Notes: generated from the letters alone by a model not told the origin. Positions 18,528 through 28,580 are shown, counted from the stretch's first letter. The stretch: 64,000 bases of DNA from Pseudomonas synxantha BG33R (GCF_000263715.2 NZ_CM001514.1:5149674-5213673), one strand, 5' to 3'. Program-made: numbers and translations.

Positions 18528-19244
18528 ATGCCTGATTCCTACACCGCAGAATCCGCCGAAGAATCCGTAACCGCCTTGCATGCCAAAGCCGAATACGAAA
18601 ACGCCATCAATCTTTCACAGCATGTGCCAGCGGCCAAGATCATCAGCGAGATGGTGCTGGACGCGTTTCATACCTCCAAGGAAAGCGACCAGATCCGCGA
18701 GTTGCGCATCGCCATCCGCCAGGCCCATGACGCCTTCGACGATGACAAAGCCTACGACCTGATGGGCCAGCTCAAACAATTGAAGGACGCCGAAGCCGCC
18801 GATAACGCCGCCCTCGAAGACCTGAGCAGCAAGTTCTCGATCAGCCGCATCCTGTCCAGCTTCAAGGACGATCCCCAGTTTCAGGAACTGGTCTATGGCC
18901 TGGCCCTCAAGGTGCTGAACCAGTCGCATCAGGCCATCAGCAACCCAAGTGCCGGCAAGGGCAAGACAGCACGTGCCAAGAAAGAAGCCGAGGTGTTTGT
19001 GATCAGCAAGGATGGCATCAGCGTCACCCTGCCGCTGCGCACACCGCGCTCCAGGCTCAGCGTGGACCGCGAAGCATTCGAGTTCCTGGGGTTCAACTTC
19101 GTCGGTGAAGGCGACGAGGCCGAACTGGAAGTGGAAAGCTTCGTGGATAACGCCGGTAATGAGCAGCCGTTGAGCCGCAAAAGTGTGATTACTGCGCTGC
19201 AGCAGCAGACAGCGTTTGCCGGCTACAGCATTGCCCAGCAGTAA
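18528..19244 (+). CDS. Conserved hypothetical protein, 239 aa
   Basis: Not recognised. An acidic, mainly helical N-terminal 130 residues (many Glu/Ala/Leu, likely coiled) is joined by a Ser/Lys-rich linker (SAGKGKTARAKKEAE) to a small beta-rich C-terminal part with KDGISVTLPLRTPRSRLSVD. No signal or membrane segment, so cytoplasmic. The linker is basic enough for nucleic-acid contact, but this is guesswork. The start at 18528 is the first ATG with family-like sequence; the frame opens at 18495. A bidirectional terminator follows. Confidence 0.75.
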   Translation: MPDSYTAESAEESVTALHAKAEYENAINLSQHVPAAKIISEMVLDAFHTSKESDQIRELRIAIRQAHDAFDDDKAYDLMGQLKQLKDAEAADNAALEDLSSKFSISRILSSFKDDPQFQELVYGLALKVLNQSHQAISNPSAGKGKTARAKKEAEVFVISKDGISVTLPLRTPRSRLSVDREAFEFLGFNFVGEGDEAELEVESFVDNAGNEQPLSRKSVITALQQQTAFAGYSIAQQ

Positions 19245-19270
19245 CGCGTTACAGGCAACACCGCTGGACT

Positions 19271-19302
19271 AAACAAGTGGAGGCGCTAGCCCCCACTTGT
19301 TT
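19271..19302. terminator. Bidirectional terminator
   Basis: AAACAAGTGG (19271-19280) and CCACTTGTTT (19293-19302) form ten-base arms with T-rich ends on both strands, placed between two convergent genes. Confidence 0.8.
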
Positions 19303-19310
19303 GTAGTGTT

Positions 19311-20405
19311 TCAGCCTACGTGCGCGATCTGCGCGGCAAACACCTCGCGAAAGCGTTCCATCTCCTGCTGGTTGCCCACTGTCACCCGCACCCATTGCGG
19401 CCAGTTCTGCCATACGCGCCCCACCAGCACATTCTGTGCGGCCAGCCGCTCAACCACCTGCTCAGCGGGTTGCTTTACATCGATCATGAAGCAATTGCTC
19501 TGGGAAGCCGTGCAGCTAAAGCCCCGGCCTTTGAGCCAGGCGACTGTCTCATCACGCAACCTGGCATTGAGCGCTTTGCGTTGGCCCACCAACGCGGCGT
19601 CCTCCAGGCTGGCACGTGCGCCCAATAGGCTGGCAGCGGCCGGGACGTTGTCACCGCCGAACACCGCCAGCCGCTCCAGCAGCGCCGGATGACCGATTGC
19701 CAGCCCCAGACGCGCTCCGGCCATGCCGTAGATTTTCGAGAACGTACGCAGCACCAACAGATCGTCGTGGTCGTTGACCCAACTCACACAGCTGGTTGCA
19801 TCGCAGAAGTCGATATACGCCTCGTCCACCACTAGCACGCTGCCTTTGGGTTTGTTCGCCAGGGCTTGGCGGATGGCCTCGGTAGGGGTCAGGGTGCCGG
19901 TGGGGTTGTTGGGGTTGCACAGGTACAACATGCCGGCCTGTGGGTCTGCCGCGAGCATGGCCGGTACATCATGGGCATGACCGGCGTCGAGGTTCACTTC
20001 ATGCACCGGCGCCTTGATCGACTCGGCCGCCTGACGCACAAGTTCATAGGACGGTGTCGCCATGACCAGGCCGCGAGTTTGGCTGGTAAACGCCAGCACC
20101 GCAAAACGCAGGGCCGCCATCGAGCCGGCAAACACCGCGACGTTTTCTTCGGCAACCCCCTGCTGGTGGGCAAACTGCGCGGCCAAGGCGTACATGTCCG
20201 GGTAGGGATAGCGCCCAGACGCTGCAATCGCTCGCTGCATCGCCTCACGGGCGGCGTCTGAAGGGCCGTAGGGGCTTTCGTTGTAGTTGAGCCGTACCTT
20301 GTCGGGTTGAGCCGGCACCGGGCTGGCAACCGCCCAATCCAGCTGGCCAAGTACAGGTAACGCCGCCCCAAGAGCGAGAAGGGACCTGCGGCTGAAGCTG
20401 ACCAT
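19311..20405 (-). CDS. HisC-like PLP aminotransferase with twin-arginine leader
   Basis: 364 residues. The fold I aminotransferase core is complete: NPNNPTG (165-170), DEAYIDF (194-200) and PLP Lys224 in RTFSKIYGMAGARLG. Residues 4-30 are a Tat-type leader: SRRSLLALGAALPVLG then an ASP cleavage region, so the folded holoenzyme is probably exported to the periplasm. Cytoplasmic HisC has no leader. In fluorescent pseudomonads a periplasmic transaminase, PtaA, acts on the pyoverdine fluorophore side chain; this may be it or a relative, though no pyoverdine genes are in the window. Alternatively a lipid- or peptide-modifying transaminase. Confidence 0.85.
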   Translation of the reverse strand: MVSFSRRSLLALGAALPVLGQLDWAVASPVPAQPDKVRLNYNESPYGPSDAAREAMQRAIAASGRYPYPDMYALAAQFAHQQGVAEENVAVFAGSMAALRFAVLAFTSQTRGLVMATPSYELVRQAAESIKAPVHEVNLDAGHAHDVPAMLAADPQAGMLYLCNPNNPTGTLTPTEAIRQALANKPKGSVLVVDEAYIDFCDATSCVSWVNDHDDLLVLRTFSKIYGMAGARLGLAIGHPALLERLAVFGGDNVPAAASLLGARASLEDAALVGQRKALNARLRDETVAWLKGRGFSCTASQSNCFMIDVKQPAEQVVERLAAQNVLVGRVWQNWPQWVRVTVGNQQEMERFREVFAAQIAHVG

Positions 20406-20617
20406 GGTGACTACTCCTTGTCGAAGTGCGAGGGATTCGCACAGGTCGGATATAACGGTATGACGAGAAAGCAGTTGCCTGATTTAGCGGCGGGACGTAT
20501 CCCTGCACTCAGTACTTTATTGTCAACGCGAGCCCATGCAACACTTGCGCTGCCGCTGGCCTGGAACTAGACGTTCTGCCGGGTATGGACTGATGACTAA
20601 ATGGAAGTGGTGAGCAC

Positions 20618-21223
20618 TTGATACACAGACGAGAAAAAACCGAGCACTTGAAGAGCAATATCAAGTACTTGATCAAAAGTCGTGGCGAAACCCAGCTTTC
20701 GTTAAGCAATGCCGCCGGCGTGACCAGGACGACCATCTACAACATCCTGGAAGGCAAGGTCGTCAAAGTGCAACAGTCGACCATTCGCAAGATCTCTGAT
20801 TTCTTCGGCGTTTCGTACGAAGAAATCGAGACCGTCAACTTTGAAGCCAAGGAAGTCATCGAAAGCAATGTTTCCCCCCTGGGCAACAAGAACCCGGCGG
20901 CAGTGCCTGTGCTCAAGGAAAGCCTGCTGATGCAGAACCTGGGCAAGCGCATCGGCGAGCTGGCCACGCTTTACCCACTGACTTACTACTTCGGCAACTC
21001 CTGCAACTTGATCGGCGTTCGCCTGGAGCATGCGATTCCCGGCATCAATGAGCCGGGGGACTTGCTGATCGTGCAGAAAGGCGCATCGAGCGACGATAAA
21101 GAAAAGCTGGTGTACGACCGCGCCACCAAGAAGCTGTTCATCACCCTTGAACCCTGCGGCAACTCAGACCGCTTGTGCGTCATCGGCGATATTCTCGAGG
21201 AGCGCTTCAATGACAACCTTTGA
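20618..21223 (+). CDS. XRE-family regulator with S24-like C-terminal domain
   Basis: 201 residues. N-terminal HTH (about 14-68: QLSLSNAAGVTRTTIYNILEG) and a C-terminal domain (about 125-198) resembling LexA/CI S24 folds (GDLLIVQKG), but without the Ser-Lys catalytic pair, so it is a sensor rather than a self-cleaving repressor. Its end overlaps the start of the VUT transporter by 14 bases, a tight operon. It most likely controls that transporter in response to queuine precursor or a signal tied to it (inference). TTG and ATG starts exist; the ATG at 20618 keeps the HTH complete. Confidence 0.83.
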   Translation: MIHRREKTEHLKSNIKYLIKSRGETQLSLSNAAGVTRTTIYNILEGKVVKVQQSTIRKISDFFGVSYEEIETVNFEAKEVIESNVSPLGNKNPAAVPVLKESLLMQNLGKRIGELATLYPLTYYFGNSCNLIGVRLEHAIPGINEPGDLLIVQKGASSDDKEKLVYDRATKKLFITLEPCGNSDRLCVIGDILEERFNDNL

Positions 21224-22073
21224 AGGCGCCGTGGAAAACAGCAAATACAAGTTGCTGGGCTTTGAAAATGACAAGCGCCTGGCGGTGATCATGGTGATCG
21301 CCACGGGCAAGGTCGTGAAAATCAAGCTCAGTGAGGTGCTCAACAGCGAAATGATGGACAACTTCAACAAGCTGGAAATCAAGAACCTCTACAAGAAGTT
21401 CTATTCACAAGCAGGAGCACTCACCGCCTACGACATTAACGACCGCAATGAAAACTCTTGGATGATCTACATCATCCTGAACCTGTTGCTGTTCACGTTT
21501 TACATCTTCACCAGCATCGCCGCGACCAAACCGATCTACCTGGAATCCATGGGCATCATTGTGACGCCGGGCACTTTTTTGTACCCGCTGACCTTCCTGA
21601 TTGTGGATCTGCTGAACGAGAACTTCGGCCTGCGCCTGGCCCGGCGAGCCATTATGTTTGCGTTTGCCAGCAATGCGATGATCATCATCCTGTTGTATGG
21701 CTCAACGTTCCTGCCGGGGCTGCCGGGCTGGAAACTCGATGGGCCGTATAACGACGTGATCCTGCAGGTGTCGTCGGTGCTGGTTGCCTCTTCGGTGTCG
21801 TTCCTGGTCTCGGAGAATATAAATTCCTATCTGCTGTGCAAGATCAAAGAGCTGACCAACTCCAGGTACCTGTACCTGCGGATTTTCTTCAGCACCTTCT
21901 TTGCAGTGATCATCGACAGTTTTCTGTTCTGCTTTATTGCCTTCTACGGCGCCATGCAGACCAGCGATATCCTGAGCATGATCTATGTGCAGATCGCGAT
22001 CAAAGTCGGTTTTGCGTTCTTCAATATTCTGCCTGCCTACGGGGCACGTTCGCTGTTCAAGCGCTATCAATAA
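21210..22073 (+). CDS. VUT-family queuosine-precursor transporter with N-terminal soluble domain
   Basis: 287 residues. The C-terminal 200 form the VUT (YhhQ/QueT-like) membrane core with six hydrophobic segments, first at about 85-102, and the typical SMGIIVTPGTFLYPLTFLIVD stretch. This family imports preQ0/preQ1. What is unusual is an 80-residue charged soluble N-terminus (GFENDKRLAVIMVIATGKVVKIKLSEV) not present in YhhQ, perhaps a regulatory beta domain. It overlaps the regulator gene upstream and converges on queC, another queuosine gene. Start at 21210 chosen for the overlap and family fit. Confidence 0.86.
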   Translation: MTTFEGAVENSKYKLLGFENDKRLAVIMVIATGKVVKIKLSEVLNSEMMDNFNKLEIKNLYKKFYSQAGALTAYDINDRNENSWMIYIILNLLLFTFYIFTSIAATKPIYLESMGIIVTPGTFLYPLTFLIVDLLNENFGLRLARRAIMFAFASNAMIIILLYGSTFLPGLPGWKLDGPYNDVILQVSSVLVASSVSFLVSENINSYLLCKIKELTNSRYLYLRIFFSTFFAVIIDSFLFCFIAFYGAMQTSDILSMIYVQIAIKVGFAFFNILPAYGARSLFKRYQ

Positions 22074-22074
22074 T

Positions 22075-22106
22075 CTCGTAGGAGCGAGCAAGCTCGCTCC
22101 TACGAG
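22075..22106. repeat. REP-type inverted repeat between VUT gene and queC
   Basis: Fifteen-base arms CTCGTAGGAGCGAGC and GCTCGCTCCTACGAG with an AA loop, lying right after the transporter stop and before the queC stop. It is one copy of the GTAGGAGCGAGC family of the fluorescens group and may also act as terminator. Confidence 0.85.
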
Positions 22107-22108
22107 GG

Positions 22109-22807
22109 TTACTTCAGTTGCAACTTGTGCTTGAGGCTCTGCATGACATCCGCTTTGTTTTGCAGGTAGTCATTCAAGCCCCGGGCACGCAGGTTGCACG
22201 CATCGCAGTTGCCGCAGCCGGTGCCAATGACGCCGTTGTAGCAGGTCAGCGTCTGCTCGCGCACCAGTTCCAGTTGGTTGTGGTAATCGGCCAGGGCCCA
22301 GGTTTCGGCCTTGTTCAGCCACATCAACGGGGTGTCGAGGCGCACGTCGTATTCCATGCCCAGCTTGAGGGCCTGGTTCAATGCCTTGACGAACTCGTCA
22401 CGGCAATCGGGGTAGCCCGAGAAGTCGGTTTCGCACACACCGGTAATCACGGCCTCGGCCTTGACCTGGTAGGCGTAGATCGCAGCCAGGGTCAAGAACA
22501 GAATATTGCGGCCCGGCACGAAAGTGCTCGGCAGGCTTTCGCCTGAGCTGTTAACGGTCGGTACCGGAATGTTGTCACGGGTGAGGCTGCTGATCGCCAG
22601 CTCATTGAGCAGCGACACATCCATCACTTTGTGCACGGTGGCGCCCAATTGCTTGGCCAACTTGCGGGCCACTTCGATTTCCGCCACATGGCGCTGACCA
22701 TAATCGAAGGTGATGCAGTGCACTTCGTCATACTGCTTCAATGCCTGGATCAGGCAGGTGGTCGAGTCCTGCCCGCCACTGAAGACCATCACGGCTTTTT
22801 TACTCAT
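22109..22807 (-). CDS. queC: 7-cyano-7-deazaguanine synthase
   Basis: QueC turns carboxydeazaguanine into preQ0 with ATP and ammonia, for queuosine. The 232 residues start with the PP-loop [11 protein letters not shown], contain [16 protein letters not shown] and [13 protein letters not shown], and close with the zinc motif [16 protein letters not shown]. Length and motifs are complete. It sits head-on to the VUT transporter gene; together with tgt and queA at the left end, most queuosine steps except folE/queD/queE/queF are in this window. Confidence 0.97.
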   Translation of the reverse strand: MSKKAVMVFSGGQDSTTCLIQALKQYDEVHCITFDYGQRHVAEIEVARKLAKQLGATVHKVMDVSLLNELAISSLTRDNIPVPTVNSSGESLPSTFVPGRNILFLTLAAIYAYQVKAEAVITGVCETDFSGYPDCRDEFVKALNQALKLGMEYDVRLDTPLMWLNKAETWALADYHNQLELVREQTLTCYNGVIGTGCGNCDACNLRARGLNDYLQNKADVMQSLKHKLQLK

Positions 22808-22907
22808 TGCATTGCTTCCTGCATTTGTAGAATTGGGGTGTAGGAGCGAGCGCGCTCACGAAAAACGTCAACGATAACGCAGCGTATCCGGTTTAGCGCA
22901 GCGCTCA

Positions 22908-22944
22908 ATAAAAAACCCCGCGCGTCTTTCGAAGGCGGGGCTTT
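22908..22944 (-). terminator. Terminator of the cyo operon
   Basis: On the minus strand GCCCCGC / GCGGGGT arms (22916-22921 with 22935-22940) are followed by a T-run (22911-22915 as A on the plus strand). It lies just after cyoE. Confidence 0.85.
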
Positions 22945-22960
22945 CTTACTGCAAGACCAC

Positions 22961-23848
22961 TCAGTGCGCGTAGGTCAGCAACAGCTCTTTGGGTACCTGG
23001 AAATCCAGGGACATCATCACGCTGAGCGCGGTGATGGTGAAGATCGAGAACACAAAGAGCTTGCGCGCCCAGACGGTGTCGTCCACCGCCTTGTAACCGG
23101 TCCAGGCCATGTACAACCAGTACATGCCCATGGCGGCGGCTACGGCGAGGTAGCTCATGCCGGCGTAGCCACTGAAGGTCAACATCAAGGTCGCCACGAG
23201 GAAGGCCAGGATGTAGAGCAGGATGTGTTTCTTGGCCACCTGGATACCGCGCTTGACCGGCAATACCGGAATCGACGCAGCCAGGTAGTCATTGAAGCGG
23301 AAAATCGCGATGGCGTAGGAATGCGGCATCTGCCACAGGCTGAACATCACCAGCAGCACCAGCGCGGCCATGTCGAAGCTATTGGTTACAGCCACATAAC
23401 CAATCACCGGCGGCATCGCCCCCGACAGGCTGCCCACCAGCGTGCCGTGAACCGACTTGCGCTTGAGGTACAGGCTGTAGAGGCCGACATAGATGACAAA
23501 ACCGATCACGGCAAACAGCGCCGCCAACGGGTTGGCCACCTTGTACAACAACACTACACCCGCAACACCCAGGATGGTCGCGAAGATCAGCGCCAGCTTC
23601 AGGGAAATAAGCCCCTGGACCAGCACTCGATTCTTGGTGCGCTCCATCTTGATGTCGATGTCACGGTCGATGCAGTTGTTGAACACGCATCCGGAAGCAA
23701 CCACCAGGGACGTACCGATCATCGCCGCCAGGAAGATGGCCAGATCGACATGTCCCTTGGAGGCCAGGAAGAAACCGCCCGCCACAGAAAGCACGTTACC
23801 GAAAATGATCCCCGGTTTGGTGATTTGGATAAAGTGCTTAAGCGACAT
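22961..23848 (-). CDS. cyoE: Protoheme IX farnesyltransferase (heme O synthase)
   Basis: CyoE adds a farnesyl group to heme B, giving heme O for the cytochrome bo oxidase. The 295-residue polytopic protein has KPGIIFGN near the start, [17 protein letters not shown] (the DxxxD prenyl site) and GAMPPVIGY, with about nine membrane segments. It is the last gene of cyoABCDE and 11 bases after cyoD, so co-transcribed. Confidence 0.97.
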   Translation of the reverse strand: MSLKHFIQITKPGIIFGNVLSVAGGFFLASKGHVDLAIFLAAMIGTSLVVASGCVFNNCIDRDIDIKMERTKNRVLVQGLISLKLALIFATILGVAGVVLLYKVANPLAALFAVIGFVIYVGLYSLYLKRKSVHGTLVGSLSGAMPPVIGYVAVTNSFDMAALVLLVMFSLWQMPHSYAIAIFRFNDYLAASIPVLPVKRGIQVAKKHILLYILAFLVATLMLTFSGYAGMSYLAVAAAMGMYWLYMAWTGYKAVDDTVWARKLFVFSIFTITALSVMMSLDFQVPKELLLTYAH

Positions 23849-23859
23849 CGGGTCTTACC

Positions 23860-24195
23860 TCACTTCGCCATCATGTAGGTGTGGATGCTGAACATGATCC
23901 ACAGCGACAGACCAACCAGCAGAACGATCACCAGGCCTGCGAACACAAACGCGATCACGTTCTCGCGCTGCTCTTTGGAGCGATCCAGGTGCAGGAAGTA
24001 CACCAGATGCACCAGGACCTGAATCACCGCGAACGCCAGGACGATCATCAAGGTGATCGACTTCGGCAAGGTTGGGTACATCACCAGGCCGAACGGGATC
24101 AGGGTCAGGATGACCGACAGGATGAAGCCGATGGCGTAAGACTTTACGCTGCCGTGGCTCGAATCGTGGCTGTCATGGGAGTGTGCATTAGCCAT
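23860..24195 (-). CDS. cyoD: Cytochrome bo oxidase subunit IV
   Basis: 111 residues, three hydrophobic helices after a His/Ser/Asp-rich N-terminus (ANAHSHDSHDSSHG). Small structural subunit of the ubiquinol oxidase. The start at 24195 overlaps the stop of cyoC by one base (TAATG), which settles it; a longer frame to 24345 is a shadow. Confidence 0.95.
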   Translation of the reverse strand: MANAHSHDSHDSSHGSVKSYAIGFILSVILTLIPFGLVMYPTLPKSITLMIVLAFAVIQVLVHLVYFLHLDRSKEQRENVIAFVFAGLVIVLLVGLSLWIMFSIHTYMMAK

Positions 24196-24821
24196 TACAG
24201 AGTCCCCATCAAGTAAACGACGGTGAATACGCAGATCCAGACCACGTCCAGGAAGTGCCAGAACAGGCTCAGGCAGCTCAGGCGGGTCTTGTTGGTGTTG
24301 GTCAGGCCGTGTTTGTTGACCTGATAGATCATCACCGCCATCCACAGCAAACCTGCGGTTACGTGCAGACCGTGGGTGCCGACCAGCGTGAAGAACGCCG
24401 ACAGGAAACCGGAACGGCTAGGACCGTAGCCTTCGGAGATCAGCAGGTGGAACTCGTTGATCTCCATGCCGATAAAGCCCAGGCCGAACAGGAAGGTCAG
24501 GCCCAGCCAGGTCAGCACGCCCTTCTTGTTGCCTTTGTAGAAGGCCAACATGGCGAAGCCGTAGGTGATCGAACTGAACAACAGCAAGGCGGTTTCGCCG
24601 AGCACGTAAGGCAGTTCGAAGATGTCGTGGCCCGACGGGCCACCCGCTACGTTGTTTACCAGTACCGCGTACACCGCGAAGATCGACGCAAACAAGATGC
24701 AGTCGGTCATCAGGTAGAGCCAGAAACCGTAGACGGTTATTGGCCCCGAGTCGTGGTGATGGTCATCGTGCCCATGGTCATCGACATGGGCGTGTCCAGC
24801 ATTGGTCACTAAGTTCGACAT
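24195..24821 (-). CDS. cyoC: Cytochrome bo oxidase subunit III
   Basis: 208 residues with five membrane helices and a His-rich cytoplasmic N-terminus ([12 protein letters not shown]). The family motif [19 protein letters not shown] is present. It is part of the bo3 ubiquinol oxidase with subunits I, II and IV and is coupled to cyoD by a one-base overlap. Confidence 0.97.
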   Translation of the reverse strand: MSNLVTNAGHAHVDDHGHDDHHHDSGPITVYGFWLYLMTDCILFASIFAVYAVLVNNVAGGPSGHDIFELPYVLGETALLLFSSITYGFAMLAFYKGNKKGVLTWLGLTFLFGLGFIGMEINEFHLLISEGYGPSRSGFLSAFFTLVGTHGLHVTAGLLWMAVMIYQVNKHGLTNTNKTRLSCLSLFWHFLDVVWICVFTVVYLMGTL

Positions 24822-24824
24822 GGT

Positions 24825-26843
24825 TTAAGCCTGTTCCAACGAGGTTTCTACACGGTTGGCCGGAATCTTCTTCTCGGCTACCAGGCGAGCGTGCTGCTCG
24901 GCTTCGATGCGTTCGATCGTTTCGACCGGCACCATGTAGCCTTGATCATCACGGGCAGCGTGAATGATGAAGTAACCGATAGTGCCCACCAGGCTCGCGA
25001 TTGCCAGCCACCAGATGTGCCAGATCATCGCGAAACCGAACACGGTCAACAGCGCACCCATCACCACGCCAGTGGCGGTGTTGTTTGGCATGTGGATCGG
25101 CTCGTAGTGCTTGGGCTTCTGGTACGCAGTACCGTCTTCCTTGGCTTCGGTGAACGCATCAATGGTGTTCGCAGTCGGGATCACAGCGAAGTTGTAGAAC
25201 GGTGGTGGCGACGAGGTCGACCATTCCAGGGTGTGGCCGTTCCATGGATCGCCGGACTCGCACATGTTCTTCTTGCGATCACGCACACTGACGTACAGCT
25301 GGATCAGCTGGCAGGCGATGCCCACAGCGATCATCACCGCACCGAACATGGCAACGTACAGGTACGGTACCCACTCAGGGTTGGTGGTGGCGTTCAGACG
25401 ACGGGTCATGCCCATGAAGCCCAGTGCATAGAGCGGCATGAACGCGACGAAGAAGCCCGAGATCCAGAACCAGAATGCAGCCTTGCCCCAGCCTTCGTGC
25501 AGCTTGAAGCCGAACGCTTTCGGGAAGTAGAAGCTGAAACCAGCGATGTAGCCGAATACCGCACCACCGATGATCACGTTGTGGAAGTGCGCGATCACGA
25601 ACAGGCTGTTGTGCAGTACGAAGTCAGCACCCGGGATGGCCAGCAGTACGCCGGTCATGCCGCCAATGGCGAAGGTCACCATGAAGCCCAGGGTCCACAG
25701 GACCTGGCTGGTCATGCGCAGACGCCCGTGGTAGATGGTGAACAGCCAGTTGAATAGCTTCACCCCCGTCGGGATGGAAATCAGCATCGTCGCCAGGCCG
25801 AAGAAGGCGTTGACGCTGGCCCCCGAGCCCATGGTGAAGAAGTGGTGCAGCCACACCATGAAGCCCAGTACGGAGATCGCGCCCGATGCGTAGACCATCG
25901 AGTGGTGACCGAACAGGCGCTTGCCGGTAAAGGTCGAGATCACTTCGGAGAAGATACCGAACGCTGGCAGGATCAGGATGTACACCTCAGGGTGACCCCA
26001 TGCCCAGAACAGGTTCACGTACATCATTGGATTGCCACCAAGTTCATTGGTGAAAATGTGGAAATCCAGGTAACGGTCAAGCGACAGCAGCGCCATGGTA
26101 GCGGCCAGGATCGGGAACGAAGCCACGATCAGCACGTTTGCCCAGGTGCAGGTCCAGGTGAAGATCGGCATGTCCATCAGTTTCATGCCAGGGGCGCGCA
26201 TTTTCAGGACGGTGGCCAGGAAGTTGACCCCCGTCAATGTCGTCCCGAGTCCTGATAACTGTAGGGCCCAGATGTAGTAGTCCACACCCACGCCCGGACT
26301 GTATTGCAAGCCCGACAATGGCGGATACGCAACCCAACCGGTCTTGGCGAATTCGCCGACGCCCAGGGAAACGTTGATCAGCACCACGCCGGAAACCAGC
26401 AGCCAGAAGCTCAGGGAGTTCAGGAACGGGTAGGCAACGTCACGCGCACCAATCTGCAGCGGCAAGGCAAGGTTCATCAAGCCGGTGAAGAATGGCATCG
26501 CCATGAAGATGATCATGATCACACCGTGGGCGGTGAAGATCTGGTCATAGTGTTCAGGTGGCAGGTAGCCAGGCGAACCCTCGGTGGCCATGGCCAACTG
26601 GGTACGCATCATGATGGCGTCGGCAAAACCACGCAGCAGCATGACCATGGCAACGATGACGTACATGACGCCGATTTTCTTGTGGTCGACCGAGGTCAGC
26701 CACTCGGTCCACAGGTAGGACCACTTCTTGAAGTACGTAATACCCGCAACCAGTGCCAGACCACCCAGCGCGATCATGGCGATGGTCACCATCACGATCG
26801 GCTCGTGGAATGGGACCGCGTCCCAACTTAATTTACCAAACAT
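24825..26843 (-). CDS. cyoB: Cytochrome bo oxidase subunit I
   Basis: 672 residues, the catalytic heme-copper subunit with about 15 helices. It shows the [15 protein letters not shown] heme ligand helix, [17 protein letters not shown] with the CuB His and Tyr, HHFFTMG and [12 protein letters not shown]. Proton-pumping quinol oxidase. It is 3 bases after cyoA and 3 before cyoC. Confidence 0.98.
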   Translation of the reverse strand: MFGKLSWDAVPFHEPIVMVTIAMIALGGLALVAGITYFKKWSYLWTEWLTSVDHKKIGVMYVIVAMVMLLRGFADAIMMRTQLAMATEGSPGYLPPEHYDQIFTAHGVIMIIFMAMPFFTGLMNLALPLQIGARDVAYPFLNSLSFWLLVSGVVLINVSLGVGEFAKTGWVAYPPLSGLQYSPGVGVDYYIWALQLSGLGTTLTGVNFLATVLKMRAPGMKLMDMPIFTWTCTWANVLIVASFPILAATMALLSLDRYLDFHIFTNELGGNPMMYVNLFWAWGHPEVYILILPAFGIFSEVISTFTGKRLFGHHSMVYASGAISVLGFMVWLHHFFTMGSGASVNAFFGLATMLISIPTGVKLFNWLFTIYHGRLRMTSQVLWTLGFMVTFAIGGMTGVLLAIPGADFVLHNSLFVIAHFHNVIIGGAVFGYIAGFSFYFPKAFGFKLHEGWGKAAFWFWISGFFVAFMPLYALGFMGMTRRLNATTNPEWVPYLYVAMFGAVMIAVGIACQLIQLYVSVRDRKKNMCESGDPWNGHTLEWSTSSPPPFYNFAVIPTANTIDAFTEAKEDGTAYQKPKHYEPIHMPNNTATGVVMGALLTVFGFAMIWHIWWLAIASLVGTIGYFIIHAARDDQGYMVPVETIERIEAEQHARLVAEKKIPANRVETSLEQA

Positions 26844-26846
26844 CGT

Positions 26847-27788
26847 TTACTCCTCTGCCCCAGCAGTTGAATGCGCGCCTGTATCAGAACCTTCAACCGC
26901 GGCCACTTCTTTCTTCTCGTGCTTGACCGGCTTGCCTGGCTTCATACCTTCGTACTTGTCGACGATTTTCTGAAACAGGTCCGGCTCATACGCGGAGTAC
27001 AAGGCGACAGGGTTGTTCTGGCTTGGTTTGGTCAGGGCGTCGTATTCAGCTTGATCAAGCTGTTTAGGTGCGGCCTTGACTGCAGCTACCCAGGCGTCGA
27101 AATCTTCCTGGCTTGTCGAGATCGCTTTGAATTTCATGCCGGTGAAACCAGCGCCGCTGTAGTTGGCGGAGATGCCTTCCATTTCGGCTTTCTGGTTGGC
27201 GATCAGGTGCAGGCGGGTCTGCATGCCTGCCATCGCGTAGATCTGGCCACCCAGTGCAGGGATGAAGAACGAGTTCATCACGGCGTCGGAGGTGATCCGG
27301 AAGTTAAGCGGGGTGTGCTCCGGGAAGCGGATCTCGTTGACGGTGGCGATACCCAGGTCCGGGTAGATGAACAGCCACTTCCAATCCAGCGCGACCACTT
27401 GGATGTTCACAGGCTTCACGTCGGATTCCAGCGGACGGTACGGGTCCAGAGCGTGGGTCGACTTATAGGTGATGTAACCCAGGGCGATAATGATGAGGAT
27501 CGGGACCAGCCACACCGCGATTTCGATCTTGGTGGAGTGCGACCACTTCGGCGCGTAGGTGGCGCTGGTGTTGGACGCGCGGTATTTCCAGGCGAAGGCG
27601 AAGGTCATCACGATCACAGGCACCACAACCAGCAGCATCAGCAGGGTAGCGGTGATGATCAGGTTTCGTTCATCCAGACCGACCTGTCCTTTTGGGTCGA
27701 GCAAGGTCCACTTGCAGCCTCCCAGCATTAAAAACATGCCAAGCAGCGGCAAAAAGCCTAGTAATCGGGGGTACCTGTTTTTACTCAT
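26847..27788 (-). CDS. cyoA: Cytochrome bo oxidase subunit II (lipoprotein)
   Basis: 313 residues. A lipoprotein-type signal ends in LMLGGC, then two membrane helices and a periplasmic cupredoxin-fold domain without the CuA ligands, as expected for a quinol oxidase (PDLGIATVNEIRFPEHTPLNF, TSDAVMNSFFIPALGGQIY). The acidic, Lys-rich tail (KHEKKEVAAVEG) is longer than in E. coli. The start at 27788 is set by GAGGTCGTGAG upstream; the open frame begins earlier. First gene of the operon. Confidence 0.96.
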   Translation of the reverse strand: MSKNRYPRLLGFLPLLGMFLMLGGCKWTLLDPKGQVGLDERNLIITATLLMLLVVVPVIVMTFAFAWKYRASNTSATYAPKWSHSTKIEIAVWLVPILIIIALGYITYKSTHALDPYRPLESDVKPVNIQVVALDWKWLFIYPDLGIATVNEIRFPEHTPLNFRITSDAVMNSFFIPALGGQIYAMAGMQTRLHLIANQKAEMEGISANYSGAGFTGMKFKAISTSQEDFDAWVAAVKAAPKQLDQAEYDALTKPSQNNPVALYSAYEPDLFQKIVDKYEGMKPGKPVKHEKKEVAAVEGSDTGAHSTAGAEE

Positions 27789-28580
27789 CTCACGACCTCT
27801 AAAGCAGCTTGCGCAATGCAGTTGGGTTTTGATCGCCAACACTTCACCCTGCCAAGGGTTGGCATTTCTCTTCGATTGAATAAGAGCCTGCCCGACACGT
27901 CATAACTGTACGTTTCACGGACCTGCAGTGAGTTCTTATTCGATTTCGTGGCTAAAGGCCTTGTTACAGACCAATTCCATTTGGTGCGGATAGTTGAAAG
28001 GCTGCCGGAACCTGGGGTCGCACAGAGCCTTCCATCTGCTCCTCGACCGCTCCAATGCTCAAATATTGAACAGCACCGGACATTCAGTGCGGGCGATTGT
28101 AGTTAGCTAGCGATGTATAAACCATGTCTTATAAAGAAATAATTTTTATCGATTCCAGCAACAATCCTTCACCAAAGTTGCAAAGATTCGCGATCTTATC
28201 GCGTTCGATTCTCAACAAAAACCACAAAAATTGCCGTGTTATTGGGCAGACTGCCACTTCCCTTACAGGCTGTAAGGGCATGACCAATGGATGCAAGTGC
28301 CCATAAACCAAGGGATTCGCAGATCCATCAAGCCTTCCGGCCTCGCGCCCGTCACGGCACGGCCAGGCCCACGAACTGACAGCACAATTTGTGCGCAGGG
28401 TGCAAATTTAAGGGTCGATTCGGCGGGTCAGAAACGTCCTGCGACAGCGTCCGTGTGACAACATGTCGCACGTTGCGCGCACCTTAAGTTGCCCCTCGTC
28501 ACAGCGCTTTCACAAATCCCTACAAACAAAAACGCTCCGGCCTTCACAGGAAGGGCGGAGCGTCTTGTTGGAGCAAGGGC
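27789..28580 (-). promoter_or_regulatory. Long leader and control region upstream of cyoA
   Basis: About 730 bases without a credible gene separate cyoA from dsbB. It likely holds the cyo promoter and leader. Visible structure: an imperfect repeat of GAATAAGA and TCTTATTC near 27877 and 27932; a perfect palindrome CCCTTACAG-G-CTGTAAGGG (28260-28278); and the dsbB terminator at 28526-28564. A 60-codon frame at 28124-28306 has no ribosome site and I do not call it. Confidence 0.5.
28526..28564 (-). terminator. Terminator of dsbB
   Basis: CGCTCCG-type arms (28533-28544 with 28551-28562) make a strong stem; on the minus strand it is followed by a T-rich run (GTTTTTGTTTG). Seventeen bases after the dsbB stop. 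Confidence 0.85.

Noticed and set aside
27840..27960. ANR/FNR-like site in the cyoA leader
   Set aside because: Only half-sites seen, wrong spacing for TTGAT-N4-ATCAA.
28124..28306. 60-codon open frame in the cyo leader
   Set aside because: No ribosome site and no protein likeness; a minus-strand frame covers the same bases.
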